From: Candidatus Collierbacteria bacterium RIFOXYD1_FULL_40_9
GTDB lineage: Bacteria; Patescibacteriota; Microgenomatia; UBA1400; MFAQ01
Length of the DNA stretch: 12,600 bases
Direction: 5' to 3'
NCBI GenBank assembly: GCA_001776275.1
Contig: MFAQ01000021.1
Span: 1-12,600, forward strand
Shown here: piece after piece, positions 1-5,750 of the stretch
Numbering within the stretch: position 1 is the first letter of the stretch
How the letters are laid out: every line of letters begins with the position of its first letter
Translations under genes and position numbers: made by a program
The notes under the pieces: generated by a model
Database searches by the model: none
Seen by the model: only the letters and a program-made list of their open reading frames with translations
What the model was told of the DNA's origin: nothing

Positions 1-163
1 AGTCGATACCTTCTTTGATTTTTTTACTGGCAACGACAGTGGCGAGAACAATAGTGTCACCACAGCGAACAGTGGCAGAACCAGAGGCTTGGGCACCAAA
101 CTTGCCGGTTTCGATGGTAATAGTTTTACCGTTTAGGGTAATGGCGGTTGACGGGTAAGTCAT
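1..163 (-). CDS. pnp: Polyribonucleotide nucleotidyltransferase (PNPase), N-terminal part; gene continues beyond the window
   Basis: PNPase is a 3'->5' phosphorolytic exoribonuclease that degrades RNA to nucleoside diphosphates. Only about 54 N-terminal codons are inside the window. They match the first RNase PH domain: an IETGKFGAQASGSA segment followed by VRCGDTIVLATVV and KEGID, which corresponds to the family pattern of a GK-x-A-x-Q-A-x-G loop, then a GDT strand, then the gidF region. The ATG at 161-163 lies 90 bases after the rpsO stop on the same strand, with only a weak AAAGAAA sequence before it. rpsO-pnp is one of the most conserved gene pairs in bacteria, and no terminator is visible between the two, so co-transcription is likely. 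The 3' end lies outside the window, so completeness cannot be judged. Confidence 0.93.
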   Translation of the reverse strand, partial: MTYPSTAITLNGKTITIETGKFGAQASGSATVRCGDTIVLATVVASKKIKEGID

Positions 164-253
164 ATTTCTTTGCCCATGAGAAGAAAAGGAAAAACACCAA
201 AAGATATTCTTTCTTTACTCCTCAAATGGGACTTGTTTTTTAATTTATTAATT

Positions 254-541
254 TTAGTCAGCGTTTCGAAGCTGACTGCTAATTTTTAGAGACTTGGTGA
301 CTTCGATGTAGTCCTTTGGGTTAGACTTGCCTAAATAGTTTAGGAGTCTTCTCCTTTTGGAAATGATTTTGAGCAAACCACGACGAGAATGTTGGTCTTT
401 TTTGTGGACTTTGAGGTGACCGGTTAGTTCGTCAATTTGAGTAGTAAGCAGGGCGATTTGAACACGGGGTGAACCGGTGTCTTTTTCACTTGCAGCGTAC
501 TTTTTAATGATTTCTGTTTTTGTGTCTGATTTTAGTGCCAT
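254..541 (-). CDS. rpsO: 30S ribosomal protein S15
   Basis: S15 is a primary 16S rRNA-binding protein of the small-subunit platform. The 95-residue product is slightly longer than the usual 88-89. It contains the family signatures in order: DTGSPRVQIALLT (about 21-33), the HKKDQHSRRGLL rRNA-binding segment (about 46-57), and KRRRLLNYL (about 62-70). The conserved H-x-x-D-x-x-S-x-R-G-L contact residues are intact. The ATG at 539-541 gives the usual four-helix N-terminus. There is no recognisable Shine-Dalgarno before it (upstream bases ATACCAACTTGT), so initiation may depend on leader structure or an unstructured 5' end. The gene is preceded by a putative promoter and a foldable leader and followed by pnp. 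S15 represses its own mRNA in several bacteria. The extra C-terminal residues (SSQLRNAD) replace the usual short LGLRR end. Confidence 0.97.
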   Translation of the reverse strand: MALKSDTKTEIIKKYAASEKDTGSPRVQIALLTTQIDELTGHLKVHKKDQHSRRGLLKIISKRRRLLNYLGKSNPKDYIEVTKSLKISSQLRNAD

Positions 542-564
542 ACAAGTTGGTATTGTAACAGATT

Positions 565-612
565 GGTTTAGGTTTGGGAAGCTAGGGGTTTAGAAGCATG
601 CAAGATTAAACC
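565..612 (-). promoter_or_regulatory. rpsO mRNA leader with two mutually exclusive hairpins
   Basis: In the predicted rpsO leader, GGTTTA (plus 607-612) can pair with TAAACC at plus 587-592 (14-nt loop containing GCATGC) or, alternatively, with a second TAAACC at plus 565-570. Only one pairing can form at a time. S15 autoregulates through leader structures in several bacteria, and those structures differ between lineages, so this is a candidate autoregulatory element. The pairings are visible in the sequence; the function is inferred. Confidence 0.35.
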
Positions 613-627
613 ATATATGGTATCATA
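610..627 (-). promoter_or_regulatory. Putative rpsO promoter -10 box with adjoining 12-bp palindrome
   Basis: On the minus strand TATGAT (622-627, 5 of 6 to TATAAT) is followed at once by the perfect palindrome ACCATATATGGT (610-621), which would cover the transcription start. No good -35 box is visible. The leader would be about 75 nt. The palindrome's position suggests a repressor site, but this is inference. Confidence 0.4.
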
Positions 628-636
628 CTTGTAGAG

Positions 637-676
637 AAAGTCGGTAAGTGTGACCTGTCGTCCGCTAGCCGACTTT
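637..676 (-). terminator. Hairpin after the DUF3800 gene, possible terminator
   Basis: AAAGTCGG (637-644) pairs with CCGACTTT (669-676), giving an 8-bp stem around a 24-nt loop. It starts 7 bases after the DUF3800 stop and separates that gene from the rpsO promoter. The T-tract is short on both strands (TTTCTCT on minus, TTTT on plus), so termination efficiency is uncertain. The large loop is unusual for an intrinsic terminator. Confidence 0.45.
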
Positions 677-682
677 TGCGTT

Positions 683-1471
683 TTAGGGCAATTCGACTCC
701 TGAGTTGATTTCTTTGTAAAGTTTAAGCTTATTTTTCTTCTTTGCTCTACCCACGAAGAGTTTTGATTTGAAAGAATGTAATAAAACCTTTTGAATGGGG
801 TTGAGGTCGCCCTCTACCATGACCTTATTCTCGATGTTCTTAATTATTCTTGGACATGGTCCAAATAGGTCAGCAATTTGCTCTTCTGCATCATTATTCT
901 GCTTGGTTACGAAACTTAGGGATGTCATATGTTGCTTAGCCTGTTTTGGTAGTATTTTCAATCTTTCGATACCATTAACAAGTAGATGAAACATGCTCTT
1001 GTAAATGATAATGTCCTGTTCTGGATTACTAGCTTCACTAACAATGTTGCCTCTCAAGTTTTTGGCAATTAGGAACTTCAGGAGATTAGACAGTAGAATC
1101 CTGTAGGACCTATTGAGAGTAGTTACTTTTACCCAACCCAATCTAAAAGCTTTTTCTTTGTTAGTATTAGTGTAAAGAACGAAGAACTGGTGTTTTTGAA
1201 GAAACTTTCCTAGGTCGACCGCAAAATCTTGAACTTTCTTGGGTGTTTTGAGATGACGGACGATTTCAGTATTGTGAATTACATACCCTTTCGCGCCGAA
1301 ATGCTTCTGTTTCAAGTCTTGAAAATCGGTATTTAACTTCTTTCGGTTTTCCGAACTTATTACCAGTCCCACCAGTGTAAAAAATGGCTGATTTTTGTAG
1401 GATTTTATGTCAGAGGTTCCTGATTCATCAATAAAAATAAGATAATGTGTTCTTTCTGATTTTGAAATCAC
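683..1471 (-). CDS. DUF3800 family protein, putative RNase H-fold nuclease
   Basis: This 262-residue protein matches the DUF3800 pattern. It has an N-terminal strand ending in FIDESG (D15, E16), a histidine element IHNTEI (H66), an acidic SEASNPEQD segment (E146) and a C-terminal NDAEEQIADLFG helix (D194, D201). DUF3800 proteins are predicted to have an RNase H-like fold, with these acidic residues forming a metal-dependent active site. They are often found in defence islands and mobile regions, but no biochemical role is firmly established. The start is GTG at 1469-1471; an upstream GGAG is 16 bases away, too far for a good Shine-Dalgarno, and no better in-frame start is visible. The C-terminus is rich in lysine (KAKKKNKLK-type), which could bind nucleic acid. 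It sits between the DHH-like gene and rpsO, where truB and ribF occur in other bacteria. A 15-bp palindrome lies just upstream. Family call fairly sure; function not. Confidence 0.8.
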   Translation of the reverse strand: MISKSERTHYLIFIDESGTSDIKSYKNQPFFTLVGLVISSENRKKLNTDFQDLKQKHFGAKGYVIHNTEIVRHLKTPKKVQDFAVDLGKFLQKHQFFVLYTNTNKEKAFRLGWVKVTTLNRSYRILLSNLLKFLIAKNLRGNIVSEASNPEQDIIIYKSMFHLLVNGIERLKILPKQAKQHMTSLSFVTKQNNDAEEQIADLFGPCPRIIKNIENKVMVEGDLNPIQKVLLHSFKSKLFVGRAKKKNKLKLYKEINSGVELP

Positions 1472-1483
1472 TCTAGACTTAAT

Positions 1484-1498
1484 TGTACTCCGAGTACA
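1484..1498 (-). promoter_or_regulatory. 15-bp palindrome upstream of the DUF3800 gene
   Basis: TGTACTC-C-GAGTACA is a perfect inverted repeat with 7-bp arms and a one-base centre. It fills most of the 35-base gap between the DHH-like stop and the DUF3800 start. There is no T-tract after it, so a terminator is unlikely. A one-base loop cannot form a good RNA hairpin, which favours a DNA operator for a dimeric repressor. No clear -10/-35 pair is visible in this short gap. Confidence 0.4.
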
Positions 1499-1506
1499 TT
1501 TTTGTG

Positions 1507-2391
1507 TTATTTGTCATTGTTTGCACGGAAAATTTTGGGCATTTGCCAGTCTGGGGGGACAGGTGAATCATCTTCTTCGTTACTTTCAGTTGGGACTGGA
1601 ATCATTGGTTGGCTAAAGAGGGGTGGCTGAGGGAAGGAAAAAGGTGAGAGTGGCTGAGCCTGTCTGCCAGGGATGTGTCCTCCATGGCGAAGGAGAAAGG
1701 CCAGACTTTCGAAAGTAGTTGCCCCCACCTTTGGGTGGGTTAGATTGCCTGTGGAGTTATAGATTGTTTGAATGAGATTGCTTGCGGCTTCAGGAGAGAT
1801 TTTTAAATTTGTTTTTTGAATTAGACTGGTGACAATTTCGGCGTAATTAACGTTTGGCTGTTGAAATACATTGCCAGTAAAGTTCACTGGAGATAGGTGA
1901 TTGGAAATGCAGAGAACCTTAGCACTGTCCAAAAACTTTTTTTCTTGAGCATAAACTGGCCCTAACTCTTCTAAACTAGAAACTGCGAAGACAATAACTA
2001 AGTCAGCAAAGGCACCAGAATAACTAAATTTTATTCTTGTAGAGTCTGGAGCTGGTGAGCCTTCTTTTGGGTGGACAACAATGGAAAATTTACCAAGATG
2101 ATCAACTTCATAATCTACTTTCTCTAGATTTGATTCTAAAAAATCAAAGGAGATGTGGAGATTTTTGTTGCCAACGGAGTTGCTTAGTTCTTGGTGTCCG
2201 TAGAGATTATCTAATGGAGGTAAGGTGCCCGAGTAACTTACTTGACTTTGTTTGTTGGAGTTTTTGAGGGCGAGATGAAGAGGCAGGGCAGAAGAAACCA
2301 GATCTGTATCTGGATCTGGAGGGAGAACTATTAAGAAACTGTTTAATGAATTAAAGAGATCTTTTAAACCACTTTGACCATTTTCTTCCAT
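1507..2391 (-). CDS. Degenerate DHH/NrnA-like phosphoesterase domain protein with proline-rich tail
   Basis: The 294-residue product follows the layout of the DHH phosphoesterase N-terminal domain (NrnA/RecJ superfamily, which includes nanoRNases and pAp phosphatases). Motif I is largely kept (PPDPDTDLVSS, 24-34). The strand that should carry the motif II aspartate reads LVIVFAVSSLEELG (131-144), with A136 at that position. The DHH motif is replaced by S-N-H (163-165). The expected D-T-G motif becomes N-S-T-G (212-215). Metal-dependent hydrolysis is therefore probably lost or altered. The usual DHHA1 substrate-binding domain is absent; instead there is a proline-rich, probably disordered tail (about 245-283) ending in a basic segment. 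The gene starts three bases after the infB stop, so translation is probably coupled. This matches the location of nrnA in the nusA-infB-rbfA-nrnA cluster of other bacteria. A nucleotide- or RNA-binding, non-catalytic role is a guess. Confidence 0.62.
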   Translation of the reverse strand: MEENGQSGLKDLFNSLNSFLIVLPPDPDTDLVSSALPLHLALKNSNKQSQVSYSGTLPPLDNLYGHQELSNSVGNKNLHISFDFLESNLEKVDYEVDHLGKFSIVVHPKEGSPAPDSTRIKFSYSGAFADLVIVFAVSSLEELGPVYAQEKKFLDSAKVLCISNHLSPVNFTGNVFQQPNVNYAEIVTSLIQKTNLKISPEAASNLIQTIYNSTGNLTHPKVGATTFESLAFLLRHGGHIPGRQAQPLSPFSFPQPPLFSQPMIPVPTESNEEDDSPVPPDWQMPKIFRANNDK

Positions 2392-2394
2392 GGC

Positions 2395-3798
2395 TTATTC
2401 TACTAAAGAAGTAGCAGAGATGATATCTCCCTCACTTAGAGTAAGAGCTGGCTTTAGAACTAAACCAAATTCTTGTCCTTCGGAGACATTTTGGAGATCG
2501 ACCTTTCCATTCTTTAGGGAAACAATTGTGGATGATTGGACTTTGTCACCAATTTTTACTTGACCACTAATGACACTACATCCATAAACAATGGTGCCAG
2601 AGAAGTTAAATGATTTAAGAACTTTTATTTTACCAACTTCTTCGTAGACAGGACCGCGATCGGTGATCATTTTGACCTGTACTTCCTTTAAATAATCAAA
2701 GAGCTGATAAATAATTTTGAAGTTGGTAAAGCGTACTTTTTCGATTTCGGCTCTCCTGGCGACGGATGAGTTTATTTTGGTGTTAAAACCAATTATTTCG
2801 GCTCCTGTGGAAATGGCCATTTCTATATCACCATCGGTGACTTGACCAACGGAACTAGATACAATATTTATTGTGTCACCTAAAGTGCCAATAATGGCCT
2901 CAAGTGAGCCTTGGACATCTGACTTTAGAACTATACTCGGTTTAGCTGAATCTTGATCTCGACTACTTGTGTTGATACTTGCTATTGCTGTTACTGTAGT
3001 CTTTTGATTGGTGATAATGTCACCGACAGTTGGAACATCCGAGAGGCCAATAACTTGAAAAGGAGTGGAGGGAGTAGCAACATCAATTTGTTTTCCAGTT
3101 GAATCAATCATGGACCTAATTTTGCCAATATTTTTTGGGCCAGCAAAAAGCTCGTGGTTTTTTTTGAATGTTCCTGATTTGGTTAAGAGGGTGGCCAAGG
3201 GGCCTTTTTGAGGGTGAAGAGATGACTCGATAACAATAGAAGTAGCAGGATTGTCACTCTCGTTGTTTTTTAGCTCTTCTAGTTCTGCTAACAGAAGAAC
3301 AACTTCGAGTAGTTCTGGGATGCCTTGACCTGATTTGGCGGAGATAAAGCAAATTGGAATATTGCCACCGTAACCTTCGACATAGACATCGTTGTTAGCT
3401 AAATCGGTTTTGACTTTATCTGGATTTACTCCCGGAAGATCGGTTTTATTGACGACAACAACAAAAGGGATGCCGGCTTTTTTGATGTGATCAATAGATT
3501 CTCTGGTCTGAGGCATAACCGAGTCGTCGGCTGCAACTATAAGTAGAGCAATGTCGGCAACCTTTCCACCTCTGGCACGCATGGCAGAAAAGGCAGCGTG
3601 ACCTGGTGTGTCGATAAAGGTAATTTTTTTGCCATCGTGAGTGATTTGGTAGGCACCAATAGCTTGAGTAATCCCACCAACCTCACCACTAGCAACACTA
3701 GTGTTTCTGATTCTGTCTAAAAGTGATGTTTTGCCATGGTCGACATGACCCAAAATGGTAACCACTGGCGGCCTAGTGGCGCTAATATTTTCTGGCAT
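2395..3798 (-). CDS. infB: Translation initiation factor IF-2, short form
   Basis: IF-2 is the GTPase that places fMet-tRNA on the 30S subunit and promotes subunit joining. The G domain is complete: GHVDHGKT (17-24), GGITQ (41-45), DTPGH (63-67, with the catalytic H67), NKTD (117-120) and SAK (153-155). Domain III follows with LKSDVQGSLEAI (291-302), and the C2 domain contains GPVYEEVGKI and YGCSV. At 467 residues it has almost no N-terminal extension before the G domain, whereas many bacteria carry hundreds of residues there. The C2 domain is also reduced: the hairpin normally reading roughly RDG-x-V-x-x-G is missing, SLKRYK is SLKNGK (428-433), and the usual G-Y-E-C-G is G-Q-E-F-G (441-445). 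The gene lies 10 bases after nusA and 3 before the DHH-like gene. There is no Shine-Dalgarno (AACTTAAAAACT before ATG), so translation probably depends on coupling to nusA. Confidence 0.96.
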   Translation of the reverse strand: MPENISATRPPVVTILGHVDHGKTSLLDRIRNTSVASGEVGGITQAIGAYQITHDGKKITFIDTPGHAAFSAMRARGGKVADIALLIVAADDSVMPQTRESIDHIKKAGIPFVVVVNKTDLPGVNPDKVKTDLANNDVYVEGYGGNIPICFISAKSGQGIPELLEVVLLLAELEELKNNESDNPATSIVIESSLHPQKGPLATLLTKSGTFKKNHELFAGPKNIGKIRSMIDSTGKQIDVATPSTPFQVIGLSDVPTVGDIITNQKTTVTAIASINTSSRDQDSAKPSIVLKSDVQGSLEAIIGTLGDTINIVSSSVGQVTDGDIEMAISTGAEIIGFNTKINSSVARRAEIEKVRFTNFKIIYQLFDYLKEVQVKMITDRGPVYEEVGKIKVLKSFNFSGTIVYGCSVISGQVKIGDKVQSSTIVSLKNGKVDLQNVSEGQEFGLVLKPALTLSEGDIISATSLVE

Positions 3799-3808
3799 AG
3801 TTTTTAAG

Positions 3809-5011
3809 TTAGTTTTTGTAAGAGGCGAGCTGGACTTTAATCTTTTCTAGAGTTTTTGGACCAATGCCTTTGACTCCATCAAGTTTTTCATCCGAGAGAT
3901 CTTCAATTTTTAGGAGACCGGCCTCGACCAAAAGATTTCTGGTTTTGGTGTCGAGATCAAGTTGGTCAATTTGGTATTCTTCGTCACCACTGGTAACAAT
4001 AGAGAGCTCTTTGGTCTCGTCTGAGTCGGAAACAATTCTGATTTTACTACCGGTAAGGCGAGCGGCGAGTTTTACATTTTGACCACCACGACCAATTGCT
4101 AGCGAAAGTTGATCTTTGGGAACGGTAACAACTGTTTCACCGTTGATAAAACTAATATCCAAACCGTCGGCAGGGGCGAGAGCGGCTTTGATAAATTTGT
4201 CTTTGTCTTCGGCGAACTGAATAATGTCGATTTTTTCGTTGTTTAAGTCATTGATGACAGCTTGGACGCGGACACCTTTTTGGCCTACGCATGATCCAAC
4301 TGGGTCAACACCAGGCTGGGTAGATTCGACAGCAACTTTGGAGCGGGAACCAGCCTCGCGGGCGATAGCACGGATAACGACACTGCCGGCGCTGACCTCA
4401 GGAACTTCACGCTCAAACAGACCAGCTAGCAAGCGCTCGTCGGAGCGGGAGCCAATAATTTGCTTGCCTTTGGGAGTTTCGATGATTTCCTTAAGGTAGA
4501 CACTGATTCTGGAGTTGAGTCTATAGAACTCACCGGGAACTTGCTCGTTTACAGGGATGACAGCCTGGCCACGGCCAAGGTCGACAACTACATTGCGGCC
4601 GTCCATGCGCTGGACCATGCCGGTAACGACTTTACCAATAAGGTCGGCGTACTCGGAGAGGATGGCATCACGCTCAGCTTCGCGGATGGTTTGGAAGATG
4701 ACTTGTTTGGCGGCTTGGGCAGCAATGCGACCAAAACCGGGAGGGGTAATCTCTTTGCGGTCTTTTTTGCTGGCGTCTTCCTTGCCTACAAATAGGCGAA
4801 ATTGGCCATTCTCGGAGTCGATATCAGCGGTGATAACGAGCTCATCTTCTTCGAATTTGAGGGCCTGCTCGGGGTAGTCCTTCTTAAATGAGGCTACGAG
4901 AGCACTGTTTATGGCTGTAAGAACGGTATCGACAGGGATACCTCGCTCGGCGCAAATTTGGTTGATAGCAGCGGCAAATTCGGTTCTGGCGTTTAAAGAG
5001 TTTGAGTCCAT
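3809..5011 (-). CDS. nusA: Transcription termination/antitermination protein NusA
   Basis: NusA binds RNA polymerase and nascent RNA and modulates pausing, termination and antitermination. The 400-residue protein has the standard domains: an N-terminal polymerase-binding domain (about 8-120), an S1 domain (about 122-190, GKVVTGMVQRMDGRNVVVDL), KH1 (VGQKGVRVQ at 242-250), KH2 (AIGRGGQNVKLAARLTG at 305-321) and a C-terminal helix-hairpin-helix repeat (about 351-396, GIGPKTLEKI). Only one such C-terminal unit is present, fewer than the two acidic repeats of E. coli. rimP, which usually precedes nusA, is absent. Instead there is a leader of about 150 bases. The ATG at 5009-5011 is the only start giving the normal N-terminus; the bases before it (CTAAGAACTAAAATAT) show no clear Shine-Dalgarno. 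infB follows after 10 bases, so the two form one transcription unit. Confidence 0.97.
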   Translation of the reverse strand: MDSNSLNARTEFAAAINQICAERGIPVDTVLTAINSALVASFKKDYPEQALKFEEDELVITADIDSENGQFRLFVGKEDASKKDRKEITPPGFGRIAAQAAKQVIFQTIREAERDAILSEYADLIGKVVTGMVQRMDGRNVVVDLGRGQAVIPVNEQVPGEFYRLNSRISVYLKEIIETPKGKQIIGSRSDERLLAGLFEREVPEVSAGSVVIRAIAREAGSRSKVAVESTQPGVDPVGSCVGQKGVRVQAVINDLNNEKIDIIQFAEDKDKFIKAALAPADGLDISFINGETVVTVPKDQLSLAIGRGGQNVKLAARLTGSKIRIVSDSDETKELSIVTSGDEEYQIDQLDLDTKTRNLLVEAGLLKIEDLSDEKLDGVKGIGPKTLEKIKVQLASYKN

Positions 5012-5025
5012 ATATTTTAGTTCTT

Positions 5026-5053
5026 AGATCTCAGATTTCAGATCTCAGATCGT
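5026..5053 (-). repeat. Imperfect 14-bp tandem repeat in the nusA leader
   Basis: Two adjacent copies, AGATCTCAGATTTC (5026-5039) and AGATCTCAGATCGT (5040-5053), share their first 11 bases and lie 15-42 bases upstream of the nusA ATG. Each contains the palindrome AGATCT. The repeat sits where a ribosome binding site would be, so copy number could affect nusA translation. No known element was recognised. Confidence 0.6.
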
Positions 5054-5081
5054 TTTTTTGATAATTGATTTTTTATATTTT

Positions 5082-5155
5082 TGTCACCCAGGTGACAGCT
5101 TTGGGGAGCATTAATGAAAAAAGCGACCACTGCCGCTCTTTTCCTAAACCCCAAA
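5082..5155 (-). promoter_or_regulatory. Structured nusA leader (nested stems)
   Basis: An outer 7-bp stem is formed by TTTGGGG (plus 5100-5106) and CCCCAAA (plus 5149-5155). Inside it, AGCG (5122-5125) and CGCT (5134-5137) can pair, and on the minus strand this is followed by TTTTTT. Just downstream, TGTCACC (5082-5088) and GGTGACA (5091-5097) form a 7-bp palindrome around CA. The stem sequences were read directly. Whether this is a riboswitch-like control element, an attenuator or a protein site cannot be told; it matches no riboswitch family I recognise. Confidence 0.4.
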
Positions 5156-5164
5156 TCTAGAGTG

Positions 5165-5173
5165 ATTATAGCA
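5165..5173 (-). promoter_or_regulatory. Extended -10 promoter for nusA-infB
   Basis: The minus strand reads TGCTATAAT, a perfect -10 box with the extended TGn motif, directly after the terminator of the upstream 140-residue gene. No good -35 box is visible 17 bases upstream, which is acceptable for extended -10 promoters. The predicted start is near 5158, giving a leader of about 147 bases before nusA. Confidence 0.55.
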
Positions 5174-5183
5174 AACTTGCCAC

Positions 5184-5214
5184 AAAAAATCTCGACCACT
5201 GTGGGTCGAGATTT
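5184..5214 (-). terminator. Intrinsic terminator of the 140-residue membrane protein gene
   Basis: An 11-bp perfect stem (AAATCTCGACC at 5187-5197 with GGTCGAGATTT at 5204-5214) closes a 6-base loop. On the minus strand it runs into TTTTTT and follows the stop codon at 5232 by 17 bases. It separates that gene from the nusA unit. Confidence 0.88.
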
Positions 5215-5231
5215 AGACTTGAGCTTGCTTC

Positions 5232-5654
5232 TTACACCTTTACTACGATGCTTGGGTCGAGACGGAACGAGCGTGCGTTGAAAATTTCTGCTTCGTTGCA
5301 CCAGCGATCGAGGGTGTATGTCACCCAGCCATCGTTCTCGATTTTGCCGACGGATTCGATCTTGCTCGCAAAAGCGCGGATTCTGAGGTTGCCTTCAGCG
5401 TCTGCCCACTCGGGGAAATTTACCAAGCCGTGGTTGATGGCCTTGAGGTCTTCAAACTTCACGACATAGACAGCTTGTGAGCAGTAGCGGTGGTCTCGAA
5501 CCTTCTTGGCGTCATACTTCTTAAGGAGCTTGCGCTCTTTCGAAGTGAATGACACATATGCATAGACGAACAAAAGCACGATCAACAGGATCAAGATCAG
5601 TACAAACACCAGCTTACTTGCGATATAAAGTGCAAAAAACTCAGGGAACGACAT
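5232..5654 (-). CDS. Unrecognised single-pass membrane protein, 140 aa
   Basis: I do not recognise this family. Residues 12-36 form one strongly hydrophobic segment (rich in L, I, V with F and Y), followed by a basic stretch (KERKLLKKYDAKKVRD), which by the positive-inside rule places the C-terminal domain in the cytoplasm. That domain of about 100 residues contains several Trp and Tyr residues and two cysteines (58 and 119), including TYTLDRWCNEAEIFNARSF. The ATG at 5652-5654 has a GAGGA Shine-Dalgarno 7 bases upstream. The gene has its own -35/-10 promoter and its own terminator, so it is monocistronic. It interrupts the space between the heat-shock cluster and nusA, roughly where rimP might be expected, but it shows no RimP features. 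Base composition appears richer in G+C than its neighbours, which may point to later acquisition. Confidence 0.8.
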   Translation of the reverse strand: MSFPEFFALYIASKLVFVLILILLIVLLFVYAYVSFTSKERKLLKKYDAKKVRDHRYCSQAVYVVKFEDLKAINHGLVNFPEWADAEGNLRIRAFASKIESVGKIENDGWVTYTLDRWCNEAEIFNARSFRLDPSIVVKV

Positions 5655-5701
5655 ATTAGTTTCCTCTTTCTTAGATATGGATGATATGTGCTACTTTTGA
5701 T

Positions 5702-5730
5702 ATATTAACATGCTCAAACCAGAAAGTCAA
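5702..5730 (-). promoter_or_regulatory. Promoter of the 140-residue membrane protein gene
   Basis: The minus strand has TTGACT (5725-5730), a 17-base spacer, then TAATAT (5702-5707) preceded by TGT, giving an extended -10. This is the most canonical sigma-70-type promoter in the window. It begins 21 bases after the dnaJ stop; the ATG of the gene lies about 48 bases below the -10. Confidence 0.8.
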
Positions 5731-5750
5731 GTTATAGGTCTGTTTTGTGC

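Noticed and set aside
160..177. A five-codon mini-ORF (MGKEI) whose TGA overlaps the pnp ATG
   Set aside because: The ATGA overlap is suggestive of coupling, but there is no Shine-Dalgarno before it and such short frames occur by chance.
1706..1717. Palindrome ACTTTCGAAAGT resembling the hrcA operator core
   Set aside because: It lies within the DHH-like coding sequence, shares only TTCGAA with the hrcA site, and has no promoter context.
5038..5301. An 87-codon open frame on the minus strand between nusA and the membrane protein gene
   Set aside because: It runs through the strong terminator at 5184-5214, the extended -10 promoter and the leader stems, and overlaps the real 140-residue gene. 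Its protein is low complexity and basic, without a good start.
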